DNA of 64,000 nucleotides from Chitinophagaceae bacterium UBA1953 (GTDB taxonomy: Bacteria; Bacteroidota; Bacteroidia; Chitinophagales; Chitinophagaceae). This document shows, in pieces, positions 27,632-34,635 of this stretch (its first letter is position 1; each line of letters opens with the position of its first letter). Location: positions 220,822 through 284,821 of the forward strand of contig DDEN01000045.1 of assembly GCA_002336115.1 (NCBI GenBank). The letters run 5' to 3'. The notes under the pieces were generated by a model that was not told where the DNA came from, made no database searches, and worked only from the letters and a program-made list of their open reading frames with translations. A program made the position numbers and the translations under genes.

Positions 27632-28687
27632 TTACATATTAAAAAATGAATAAGAGAAAAATGCTGTAAACAAAAAGATGTTTAAAACCAAAGCCATCAG
27701 CAACAGCAGCACAAATTTCAGAATTGTTTTGCCTCTGCCCTGCTGGTACACTCTTCGCATTGCTTTGTATAAATAAACAAACAGCAGCATCCATAAAACA
27801 AATTTAAACCAGCCCAGATTCCATCCTGCAGCAGTTTCTATTTTTCCCATACTGAAAAAGACAAGTAAAAACAGAAATGTAAATACAAAAAGATGAATGG
27901 AGAAGATGAGATGTCCCACATAATACATTTGCCTGTTACGGATATACAGCAAAGAAAAAATCAGTGCAAAGAACGGCAGGGAAATAAACAACATTTTAGG
28001 CAACGAATGCAGTACATATTCCAGCAGATCATTACCAAATGTTTTCCAGTCATTTCCATAAATTTTCTTCAGCGTAATCAGCCTGTGTGCTACAGCACGT
28101 TCAAACCAGTTACCCTTTTTATTGCGAGTAAGCGTATTCTGAACAGAATCGTACTCGGCAATTGAATTATATTTTATAATGCCTCTTCCGGTTGTATCAA
28201 ACCTGAATTTTATATTTTCATCCTTATTTAAAACAACTCCTTTTTTTACCAGTTCCGAATCTTCTTTTGTATCAACATACTGCAGCACATCATTTTTTTC
28301 ACTTACAGCAGATTGGCCGGTATTTGGCTGTGCCGGATGCTCAACATCATTTTTGCTTTTGTGTGATGATTCAGAAAAAAAAGTAAAAAAAAGGATAAAA
28401 AAGAATGCCGATGTAAACACATACATCCGTACAGGATTCATATAACCTGCCCTTCTGCCCCGTATATATTCAGCCGTTAAAAAACCGGGCTTGAAAACAA
28501 GGTAGCGGAGCGAAGTAAGAAACTTACCTTCAAAATGTGTAATGTCGTTAAAAAAATGAACAATTAAATCCCATGCCGATTCCTTTGGTTCTACATTTTC
28601 CTGCCCGCATACGTGGCAATACCTGCCAAATACCCTTGCGTTACAGTTTAAACAGTTTTTTTCTTTTCGCTCTCTGCCATGCGACAT
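27632..28687 (-). CDS. DUF3667 membrane protein with zinc ribbon
   Basis: 351 residues. The N-terminus holds a zinc-ribbon-like set of cysteines (CLNCNARVFGRYCHVCGQ), followed by DLIVHFFNDITHFEGK and VFKPGFLTAEYIRGRRAGY, the hallmark of DUF3667. A membrane segment at about 130-150 (VYVFTSAFFFILFFTF) is followed by a polar stretch and four more near the C-terminus. Function is unknown. It is first in the run with mazG and the kinase. Confidence 0.88.
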   Translation of the reverse strand: MSHGRERKEKNCLNCNARVFGRYCHVCGQENVEPKESAWDLIVHFFNDITHFEGKFLTSLRYLVFKPGFLTAEYIRGRRAGYMNPVRMYVFTSAFFFILFFTFFSESSHKSKNDVEHPAQPNTGQSAVSEKNDVLQYVDTKEDSELVKKGVVLNKDENIKFRFDTTGRGIIKYNSIAEYDSVQNTLTRNKKGNWFERAVAHRLITLKKIYGNDWKTFGNDLLEYVLHSLPKMLFISLPFFALIFSLLYIRNRQMYYVGHLIFSIHLFVFTFLFLLVFFSMGKIETAAGWNLGWFKFVLWMLLFVYLYKAMRRVYQQGRGKTILKFVLLLLMALVLNIFLFTAFFSYSFFNM

Positions 28688-28785
28688 ATTCTGAAGTTTT
28701 GCTAAAAATAAATAATAGCCAACAACTTTTGTTAAGTTTTACACTTTGAGTACATTTTTAGCATAAGCAGAAAATAAGAATAAAA

Positions 28786-28793
28786 TATCTTTG
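28786..28793 (+). promoter_or_regulatory. Candidate -7 element, near-leaderless
   Basis: TATCTTTG fits TAnnTTTG and ends 7 bases before the ATG at 28801, the same spacing as at rimO. No -33 TTTG at the right distance. Confidence 0.4.
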
Positions 28794-28800
28794 GCAAACT

Positions 28801-29643
28801 ATGCAAAGAAAACAATTCATACCGATGCTTGCAATTGCAATGCTTTTAGTATTACAGGCACCGGCCCAGATTTATTATAAAGATGTGCTTACAGCAAAGC
28901 AAACTTCGGATCAACTGAAATTGTACAAAAGCAATAAAACAAAAAAAGTTATTCTTAATTCATTTGAAAGTACGGGTGAGCCTACAGATAAATTTATCTG
29001 TTACCAGGAAATTGCTCCGGGTTTTAATTTCATTAAAACATTTACGCAAAGCATTCAAACGCTGCAATCGGTTCTGGTAAGCCAGTTTAATGCAAAAGGG
29101 CAACTCATCCGCAGTTCAGACAGTTCAAACACCACACTGAATGTTACAACCTATTCTTACAATGCGCAGGGAAGATTGCTTGTTGCGGAATCATTTTCGC
29201 AGGCTTATGCGTACCAGACCAAAGAAACAGAAAAGCATTTGTGGAGTTATGATTCAACAGGGATTCCGCAAAAAGTGCTGCGCATCAAAAACAGTTCAGA
29301 TACCACAGTTATTGAATTTAAGCCCGATGAAAAAGGCAACCCCGGCGAAGAGATATGGTTCAGCAAAGGGAAGGAAACGCAGCATTGGTACTATTATTAC
29401 GGAAATAACATGCAACTGACAGATATTGTTCGTTTTAATGAAAAGGCCCGCAAATTATTACCCGATTATTTGTTTGAGTACAACGATCAGTTTCAGTTAT
29501 CACAAATGATAGCAGTACAGGCAGGCAGCAGCAATTATGTTATCTGGCGTTATCAGTACAATACACAGGGATTAAAAACCCGGGAAAACATTTACAGCAA
29601 GCAAAAAGAACTGATGGGTTATATTACTTACACCTACCAATAA
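28801..29643 (+). CDS. Exported protein with YD-like repeats
   Basis: 280 residues beginning with a signal peptide (MQRKQFIPMLAIAMLLVLQAPAQ). The body is made of short strand pairs such as YSYNAQGRLL, WSYDSTGIPQKVL, FEYNDQFQLS and YQYNTQGLKTREN, similar to YD/RHS repeats but too few for an RHS toxin shell. Similar small exported proteins are common in Bacteroidota with no known function. It stands alone before a tRNA cluster. Confidence 0.7.
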   Translation: MQRKQFIPMLAIAMLLVLQAPAQIYYKDVLTAKQTSDQLKLYKSNKTKKVILNSFESTGEPTDKFICYQEIAPGFNFIKTFTQSIQTLQSVLVSQFNAKGQLIRSSDSSNTTLNVTTYSYNAQGRLLVAESFSQAYAYQTKETEKHLWSYDSTGIPQKVLRIKNSSDTTVIEFKPDEKGNPGEEIWFSKGKETQHWYYYYGNNMQLTDIVRFNEKARKLLPDYLFEYNDQFQLSQMIAVQAGSSNYVIWRYQYNTQGLKTRENIYSKQKELMGYITYTYQ

Positions 29644-29690
29644 GGCAAAAGACTGCTTTTCAAAACTTTAAAAAAGATGCGGTAGATTTT

Positions 29691-29721
29691 TTTGTCAATT
29701 AAAAGCGCTTCTTTACATTTG
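29691..29721 (+). promoter_or_regulatory. Consensus promoter of tRNA-Gly
   Basis: TTTG at 29691-29694, exactly 19 bases, then TACATTTG at 29714-29721: an exact fit to the Bacteroidota TTTG-N19-TAnnTTTG consensus. The tRNA starts 22 bases further on. Confidence 0.75.
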
Positions 29722-29743
29722 CACCCCCAACGTTCTTTTACAA

Positions 29744-29819
<76 letters not shown>

Positions 29820-29848
29820 AGTCCCGCTCTGTGCGGGATTTTTTTTCA
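29820..29848 (+). terminator. Terminator after tRNA-Gly
   Basis: An 8-base stem (GTCCCGC/GCGGGAT core, one wobble) with loop TCTGT is followed by eight T. It directly follows the encoded CCA, so tRNA-Gly and the next tRNA-Leu may be partly separate units. Confidence 0.7.
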
Positions 29849-29858
29849 CCTCTTTGGA

Positions 29859-29944
29859 GCCCCGGTGGTGGAATTGGTAGACACGCAGGACTTAAAATCC
29901 TGTGACCCGCAACGGTCGTAACGGTTCAACTCCGTTCCGGGGCA
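29859..29944 (+). tRNA. tRNA-Leu(UAA)
   Basis: An 86-base class II tRNA: acceptor GCCCCGG/CCGGGGC, discriminator A, CCA not encoded. Anticodon stem CAGGA/TCCTG with loop CTTAAAA gives TAA, and a long variable arm (about GACCCGCAACGGTC) is typical of leucine. Confidence 0.96.
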
Positions 29945-29949
29945 CATTT

Positions 29950-29973
29950 AAAGCAACGAAAGTTGCTTTTTTT
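29950..29973 (+). terminator. Terminator after tRNA-Leu(UAA)
   Basis: Perfect 8-base stem AAAGCAAC/GTTGCTTT with a GAAA tetraloop and a run of T to 29973. Confidence 0.75.
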
Positions 29974-30084
29974 GTTTCTGCAAACTGAACATTTCAACAT
30001 CTTTATTGCCCAACAGAATTACTGCAATCAACTAGTGCGATGCAAGGAACGATGCCATTGGCAAAAAAGCTGACTTAAAAACAT

Positions 30085-30110
30085 AAAAAAAACCGCCACA
30101 TGGGCGGTTT
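30085..30110 (-). terminator. Terminator of the small membrane protein gene
   Basis: Perfect 8-base stem AAACCGCC (30090-30097) and GGCGGTTT (30103-30110). On the minus strand it is followed by a run of T (plus-strand A at 30085-30092). It lies 18 bases past the stop of the gene at 30129. Confidence 0.7.
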
Positions 30111-30128
30111 AGCTATAGAAAGAAAATT

Positions 30129-30332
30129 TTACTTGTATTTGGGATTGTACAGCGTGTTTTCAGGAACATTCACCTGCGGTTTCCCTTTGTAACGTGAATT
30201 GTACAGCTTGTAACAACCGCCCAGCATAAAAGCAACGATTGCAAACAGTTTTACGTAAAACAGAAACCTGGATGATGCTACCCAGTTACTGGCGATGTCT
30301 TTTTCGTTTTCTTTATTAATTACTTCGGCCAT
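30129..30332 (-). CDS. Small single-TM membrane protein
   Basis: 67 residues starting MAEVINKENEKDIASNW, with one membrane span (FYVKLFAIVAFMLGGCYKLY) and a short basic tail. I do not recognise a named family, though small proteins of this type recur in Chitinophagaceae. It has its own terminator and does not overlap other genes, which supports it being real. The upstream neighbour is the glycosyltransferase 43 bases away on the same strand. Confidence 0.65.
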   Translation of the reverse strand: MAEVINKENEKDIASNWVASSRFLFYVKLFAIVAFMLGGCYKLYNSRYKGKPQVNVPENTLYNPKYK

Positions 30333-30375
30333 GGCAGTTATTTTTTCGTTGCAAATGTAAGGGATGATTATAAAC

Positions 30376-31422
30376 TTAGTACGATTTGGCTTTCACAATT
30401 TCTGAAAAAGTTTTCCTCTTTTTTACAAAATACTGCCAAACCATATTACCGGGGTAAACACCCTGTACTTTGGGGTACCCGGCATTATCCGCAGTTCTGC
30501 TTTTCAGTAACCATTGTGTAAATGCGAGATGGGCCTTTACCACTGCCCACCAATACAATGGTTTACCGGAAACCAGCTCTTTCCAGGCCGATACTGCATC
30601 AAGCAGCAAACGAAAAGGAAGTTTCCAGACCAATTGTGCCAATGGAAGATTTTTGGTAAGCATCACCAGGTTGTTCCTGAAATTAAGATACACTTTGCGT
30701 GGATTACCTGTTGGCAATGTGCCTCCACCAACATGGTACACCACCGATTGCGGACATACATAAACCAAATATCCGTGCCGTTGCAAACGCCAGCAGAGAT
30801 CAATTTCTTCCTGGTGGGCAAAAAAGTATTCATCAAACCCATTCATTTCATGAAAAGCATGTGACTTTACAAACAAAGCAGCACCACTTGCCCAAAAAAC
30901 AGGAGCTGCATCGTTGTATTGACCTTTGTCTTCTTCCAGTACATCAAAAATCCGTCCTCTTGAAAACGGGTAGCCGTACGCATCAATCCATCCACCGCTT
31001 GCTCCTGCATATTCAAACAAATGCCTGTTATAATAAGCCAGCAGTTTGGGCTGGCAGGCAGCAATTTCAGTATTGCCTTCCATTAATGCTATTACAGGTT
31101 CTATCCAGCCGGGTTCCACTTCCACATCGCTGTTGAGCAGCACATAATAATCGGCCTGAACCTGCTTTAAAAAGAAATTATAGCCTTTGGCAAAACCATA
31201 GTTTTCGTTGCTGGTAAGAATTTCAACAGATGGATAGTACTGTTGCACAAACGGCACCGAGTCGTCGGTTGAGGCATTATCGGCCACAACAATCCGTTTG
31301 TTTGAGTAAGTTGATGCTGTTACAAAAGGCAGAAACTGTTCAAGAAACTTTTTCCCGTTCCAGTTAAGAATAACAACAGCAACAGAAGGTAATGACTGCA
31401 AGTGTGATAAATATTTTTTCAA
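30376..31422 (-). CDS. Family 2 glycosyltransferase, rhamnosyltransferase-like
   Basis: Adds a sugar from a nucleotide donor to a surface glycan; acceptor unknown. 348 residues with the GT2 motifs VAVVILNWNGKKFLEQ, VVADNASTDDS, NYGFAKGYN, the metal motif NSDVEV (D-x-D-like) and HQEEIDLCWRLQRHG. The C-terminal part has a hydrophobic helical region often seen in WbbL-like enzymes. No ATG is available in frame before the first motif, and an upstream TAG closes the frame, so the start is TTG at 31422 or a nearby CTG. It is divergent from a sensor kinase 40 bases away. Confidence 0.9.
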   Translation of the reverse strand: MKKYLSHLQSLPSVAVVILNWNGKKFLEQFLPFVTASTYSNKRIVVADNASTDDSVPFVQQYYPSVEILTSNENYGFAKGYNFFLKQVQADYYVLLNSDVEVEPGWIEPVIALMEGNTEIAACQPKLLAYYNRHLFEYAGASGGWIDAYGYPFSRGRIFDVLEEDKGQYNDAAPVFWASGAALFVKSHAFHEMNGFDEYFFAHQEEIDLCWRLQRHGYLVYVCPQSVVYHVGGGTLPTGNPRKVYLNFRNNLVMLTKNLPLAQLVWKLPFRLLLDAVSAWKELVSGKPLYWWAVVKAHLAFTQWLLKSRTADNAGYPKVQGVYPGNMVWQYFVKKRKTFSEIVKAKSY

Positions 31423-31461
31423 AAATAGCAGTTGGCAGCCAAACCTTGTCTAAATTAGGGC

Positions 31462-32610
31462 ATGCTTGGTCAATATTTTAACTGGCGCACTCTTCTTGCC
31501 CTGGTAGCAATAGGCATTGTTACCGGAACCATTTTTTACTCCGATTATCTTGCAAGAAAGATTGCAAAGGACGAACGAATGAAAGTGGAGCAATGGGTTG
31601 AAGCAGGAAAGTTCCTGATTAATGCACCAGCCGATGCCGATACCAAACTACCCTCACTTATCAGAAACGAACAAAAATCAATTCCCATTATTGAAACCGA
31701 TGAGAAGGACAGTGTAGTGAGTTTTATTAACATCGATTCATTGATGATTGAAAAAGACCCGCTTTATGTTGATAAAAAACTCCGTGAGTTTAAAGCACAG
31801 CACCTCCCCATTATTCTGCAGGTGAGTAAAGAGCCATTGCTTATAAATAAGTATTACTACGGATCATCATCATTGCTGCTCGAAGTACGTTATTACCCTT
31901 TGGTGCAGTTGCTTATTGTTGCACTCTTCATCATCATTACTATTTTTTCATTACAAACAAGAAACAGGGCCACACAAAACCAGGTATGGGCAGGTATGGC
32001 CAAAGAAACCGCACACCAGCTTGGCACACCGGTTACTTCACTACAGGGCTGGGTTGAAATGCTGAAAGAAACAGCGGGAACCGAACAGATTTCGGCTGAG
32101 ATTGAAAAAGACGTAAAACGCCTGCGACTTGTAAGCGACCGCTTTGGGAAAATAGGCAGCACGCCACAACTTGAACCACACGATGCGGTGAGACAGGTGG
32201 AAGAAATGGTGGAATACATCCGCAAAAGGGCAACCGGTAAAGTTCAGTTTGAAGTGCTGAAAAACAGTACGGAAATGATTGCGGCACTTTCACCTCCTTT
32301 ATTCGACTGGGTAATTGAAAACCTGCTGAAGAATGCACTTGATGCCATGGATGGGAAGGGCTCAATTAAAGTGCAGATGTTTAATGAAGAAAAAACGGTT
32401 GTGATTGATGTAAGTGACACAGGCAAAGGAATTGCTTCTCAAAACCTGAACCGTGTATTTAAGCCGGGATTTACAACCAAAAAACGTGGATGGGGTTTAG
32501 GACTATCGCTCAGCAAACGCATTATAGAGCAATATCATAAAGGCCAGTTGTATGTAAAACATTCAGAGCCGGGGAAAGGCACTACGTTCAGGATTATTTT
32601 GAAGAAATAA
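31462..32610 (+). CDS. Membrane sensor histidine kinase
   Basis: 382 residues. Two membrane segments (LLALVAIGIVTGTIFY at the N-terminus and LLIVALFIIITIFSL near 155) enclose a periplasmic domain of about 130 residues. The dimerisation box is AKETAHQLGTPVTSLQGW with His185, a variant with Gln-Leu-Gly in place of Glu-Ile-Lys that is frequent in Bacteroidota. The ATPase domain has VIENLLKNALDAMDG, VSDTGKGIASQ and GWGLGLSLSKR. No response regulator is adjacent. It shares a short divergent promoter region with the glycosyltransferase. Confidence 0.92.
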   Translation: MLGQYFNWRTLLALVAIGIVTGTIFYSDYLARKIAKDERMKVEQWVEAGKFLINAPADADTKLPSLIRNEQKSIPIIETDEKDSVVSFINIDSLMIEKDPLYVDKKLREFKAQHLPIILQVSKEPLLINKYYYGSSSLLLEVRYYPLVQLLIVALFIIITIFSLQTRNRATQNQVWAGMAKETAHQLGTPVTSLQGWVEMLKETAGTEQISAEIEKDVKRLRLVSDRFGKIGSTPQLEPHDAVRQVEEMVEYIRKRATGKVQFEVLKNSTEMIAALSPPLFDWVIENLLKNALDAMDGKGSIKVQMFNEEKTVVIDVSDTGKGIASQNLNRVFKPGFTTKKRGWGLGLSLSKRIIEQYHKGQLYVKHSEPGKGTTFRIILKK

Positions 32611-32684
32611 AAAAAGCTGATGACTATTGGCTGATAGCTTTTAGCCTCCTGCCTTTTTTATTTTTCATTTCACATTTTTCATTT

Positions 32685-32692
32685 TACATTTG
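32685..32692 (+). promoter_or_regulatory. Candidate -7 element of tRNA-Leu(GAG)
   Basis: TACATTTG, identical to the tRNA-Gly -7 element, lies 10 bases before the tRNA. TTTT stands 19 bases upstream where TTTG would be ideal. Confidence 0.5.
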
Positions 32693-32702
32693 CCGCCCCC
32701 AA

Positions 32703-32786
32703 GCCCAGGTGTTGAAATTGGTAGACAAGCCACTTTGAGGTGGTGGTGCCCGAAAGGGTGTGCAGGTTCGAATCCCGTCCTGGGCA
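32703..32786 (+). tRNA. tRNA-Leu(GAG)
   Basis: An 84-base class II tRNA: acceptor GCCCAGG/CCTGGGC, discriminator A, CCA not encoded. The anticodon loop TTGAGGT gives GAG, with stem CCACT/GGTGG closing on a T-G wobble. Long variable arm GTGCCCGAAAGGGTGT. It marks the left edge of the accessory region. Confidence 0.95.
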
Positions 32787-32799
32787 CAAATTATTTCAG

Positions 32800-32870
32800 G
32801 AAACAGCATTCTCTGAAATATTATTTTACAAAACAACCCGTTAAAAATTAACGGGTTGTTTTATTTCACT
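32800..32870 (+). repeat. Direct repeat copy 1, after tRNA-Leu(GAG)
   Basis: Contains GCATTCTCTGAA, TTATTTTACAAAACAACC and ends ATTTCACT. It matches copy 2 at 33691-33748 at about 34 of 40 bases in the left half and nearly all of the right half. Copy 1 has the full terminator hairpin; copy 2 lacks its centre. Confidence 0.75.
32830..32862 (+). terminator. Terminator after tRNA-Leu(GAG)
   Basis: A perfect 15-base palindrome (AAAACAACCCGTTAA and its complement) around a 3-base loop, ending in T-rich sequence. It lies inside direct repeat copy 1. Confidence 0.75.
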
Positions 32871-32922
32871 GTCATTCCAGAAAATAATAATGGCGGAACT
32901 AATATTCTGTGACTAATATCAG

Positions 32923-33378
32923 TTATTTGTTTAGATTTTCAAGATCATTCAAATCTTTAGATCGACCAGCTTTTTGTTTTAAGGCAATCAGGTCATTTTT
33001 GTGAATCACCCGAATATTCAGTTCATCATCTTCAAATATGATGGATCTGTCAAACACTTCCTGAAAATTAAACCCATCCATATTTATCATAAGATCTATT
33101 GCAACTGGCGGGATTCCAAATGTAAAGACATCCCAATTCGTATGATGCAGGAAGTTCTCTTCCGTCATGTCAAAAACGGGCATACCAAATTCCTCAAATG
33201 CATTCTTTATTCTCAAATAATTTTCTTCTGACCTTTCTACCCATAAGTCCATATCCCCCGTCGTTCTTGAGTAACCATGAAGAATAACAGAATATCCACC
33301 AACCAGAATATATCTTACCCGGTTATTATTGAGAGCAGCAATAAAATCACGAAAATCTGAATTGAATATATTGCCCAT
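32923..33378 (-). CDS. MNT-type nucleotidyltransferase (toxin-antitoxin-like)
   Basis: 151 residues. The nucleotidyltransferase signature is clear: YILVGGYSVILHGYSRTT followed by GDMDLWV, with a third acidic residue in PVAIDLMINMD. It ends with a helical ALKQKAGRSKDLNDLENL segment, as in DUF6036/AbiEii-like small nucleotidyltransferases. Such proteins often act in two-gene toxin-antitoxin pairs. Its ATG shares one base with the stop of the upstream gene (TGATG), so translation is probably coupled. The pair lies between direct repeats beside a tRNA, which suggests acquisition. Confidence 0.85.
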   Translation of the reverse strand: MGNIFNSDFRDFIAALNNNRVRYILVGGYSVILHGYSRTTGDMDLWVERSEENYLRIKNAFEEFGMPVFDMTEENFLHHTNWDVFTFGIPPVAIDLMINMDGFNFQEVFDRSIIFEDDELNIRVIHKNDLIALKQKAGRSKDLNDLENLNK

Positions 33379-33662
33379 CAGACCTGATTAGATTTAGCAG
33401 AAAACTTTGTTTTGTCCATCCGAGGAGGATTGTTCAAATCAAAATCAAATGCAACACTATTTAAGTATGCTGCAACCTTTAACCGATCCTGCCACGATAA
33501 TTTTTTATATTCAGAAGCATGGTCATCTGCCTCTTTCATATTCCTGGCTTTAAAAGCAGTTCTGTTGAGCCTGAAACTGTTCATACTCAAAAGTAGAAAA
33601 TTCTCTATTCTTTGCCTAATCTTCCAGAAGTCTGTCAGATCATTAATATATCTTTCGGGCAT
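33378..33662 (-). CDS. Small partner of the nucleotidyltransferase
   Basis: 94 residues, no signal. The C-terminal half has LSWQDRLKVAAYLNSVAFDF and NNPPRMDKTKFSAK. I recall similar short proteins next to nucleotidyltransferases in Bacteroidota. It is not a HEPN domain by eye (no R-x4-6-H). It overlaps its partner by one base and is the first gene of the pair. A role as cognate antitoxin or toxin is inference from position. Confidence 0.72.
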   Translation of the reverse strand: MPERYINDLTDFWKIRQRIENFLLLSMNSFRLNRTAFKARNMKEADDHASEYKKLSWQDRLKVAAYLNSVAFDFDLNNPPRMDKTKFSAKSNQV

Positions 33663-33690
33663 AGTGGGGCAAAAAGCAAAGTCTATTCAT

Positions 33691-33748
33691 GAAATTACAT
33701 TCTCTGAACCATTATTTTACAAAACAACCGGTTTGTTTTGATTTCACT
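33691..33748 (+). repeat. Direct repeat copy 2, right side of the nucleotidyltransferase module
   Basis: Starts GAAATTACATTCTCTGAA, continues TTATTTTACAAAACAACC and ends ATTTCACT, parallel to 32800-32870. GGGGCA just to its left faintly recalls the tRNA 3' end (TGGGCA). The rest of the 33749-34052 gap holds a hairpin and a short imperfect duplication with GAGGGGCT near 33938 and 33962. No convincing gene is seen there. Confidence 0.72.
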
Positions 33749-33810
33749 ATTTATAATGATACCAGAATTTTCAACAAGCCTATTTGTAACAGAGTTCGTA
33801 TTGGGCACGG

Positions 33811-33838
33811 AATAAAGAAAAGCTTCAGCTTTTTTATT
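33811..33838 (+). terminator. Hairpin with T-run, possible old tRNA terminator
   Basis: AAAAGC (33818-33823), loop TTCA, GCTTTT (33828-33833), then TT and ATT. It follows TTGGGCACGG, which resembles a tRNA 3' end, although no tRNA body is present upstream. Confidence 0.4.
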
Positions 33839-34052
33839 GTTTGTAGTGCCTTATTTTCAATTTCTCCCCCTTTACTTATTGTGTTCAACAAAGAAAACGG
33901 ACTCCTTTGCGGGTATCCAGGTGCAGGTATCCCTGCCTGAAGAGGGGCTATGACTGCCTTATGAGGGGCTTTATGTACGAAGGATGAACGAAGAATGATT
34001 GCTTTTGATGCGGCTTTGTATTATTTTAGGAGGGATTAAAACCTTATTATTT

Positions 34053-34346
34053 ATGGCTACAAGTGAAAACAACTTCCTTTTGTACAATGTAAGAGGACAA
34101 TTAGGCAAACAGATTGTGGTAAAGCATTATGGCGATAAGATCGTGATTACGGCTTACCCGGATATGACAAGGGTAAAACCAAGTGCGAAACAAAAAAAGC
34201 GAAGAGCACTGTTTACCGAGGCGGTGGTTTATGCCAAGGCAATTATTGCTGATCCTGAACTGAACGAACTTTATAAGACAGAAGTGAGAAAAGGAACAGT
34301 TTACAATTATGCGATTAAAGAATTTATGAAGGCGTTTAGGGGTTAG
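34053..34346 (+). CDS. Conserved small protein of unknown function
   Basis: 97 residues from ATG 34053 (MATSENNFLLYNVRGQLGKQ). The frame stays open to 33999, but the later start matches the family pattern as I recall it. The pattern is a G-x-(I/L)-G-x-(I/L)-V-x-(R/K) opening, KIVITAYPDMTRVKPSAKQK, and FTEAVVYAKAIIADPELN near the end. Such short proteins recur in multiple copies in Bacteroidota genomes. No function is known to me. It stands between the direct repeat module and a tandem repeat array. Confidence 0.7.
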   Translation: MATSENNFLLYNVRGQLGKQIVVKHYGDKIVITAYPDMTRVKPSAKQKKRRALFTEAVVYAKAIIADPELNELYKTEVRKGTVYNYAIKEFMKAFRG

Positions 34347-34353
34347 GGGTTAT

Positions 34354-34608
34354 AGTTCATGGTTTATGGTTCATAGTTGGCGTGTTGTGGTGGGAGAAAG
34401 GTTCATGGTTTATGGTTCATAGTTCATAGTTGGCGTGTTGTGGGGGAGAAAGGTTCATGGTTTATAGTTCATAGTTCATAGTTGGCGTGTTGTGGTGGGA
34501 GAAAGGTTCATGGTTTATAGTTCATAGTTCATAGTTGGCGTGTTGTGGTGGGAGAAAGGTTCATGGTTTATGGTTCATAGTTCATAGTTGGCGTGATGCG
34601 GTGAGGGT
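34354..34608. repeat. 53-bp tandem repeat array, five copies
   Basis: Five head-to-tail units starting near 34354 (short, 45 bp), 34399 (52 bp), 34451 (53 bp), 34504 (53 bp) and 34557 (diverged end). Each unit contains GGTTCATGGTTTAT, one or two TTCATAG steps, and TTGGCGTGTTGTGGTGGGAG. Variation is limited to single bases and one TTCATAG step. It fills the space between convergent genes and has no reading frame of note. Confidence 0.9.
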
Positions 34609-34635
34609 TTGTTGATTGGGCAGCACTCTTATTTT

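Noticed and set aside
28801..29643. RHS/YD-repeat toxin
   Set aside because: Only a few YD-like strands, 280 residues, no shell, no toxin tip, no immunity gene.
33790..33811. tRNA remnant
   Set aside because: TTGGGCACGG resembles a tRNA-Leu 3' end, but no other arm is present, so it is only mentioned with the adjacent hairpin.
33689..33940. 83-residue plus-strand frame
   Set aside because: It begins inside the direct repeat, reads through a terminator-like hairpin and resembles no protein.
34354..34608. CRISPR array
   Set aside because: The units are contiguous tandem copies without unique spacers, and no cas genes are present.
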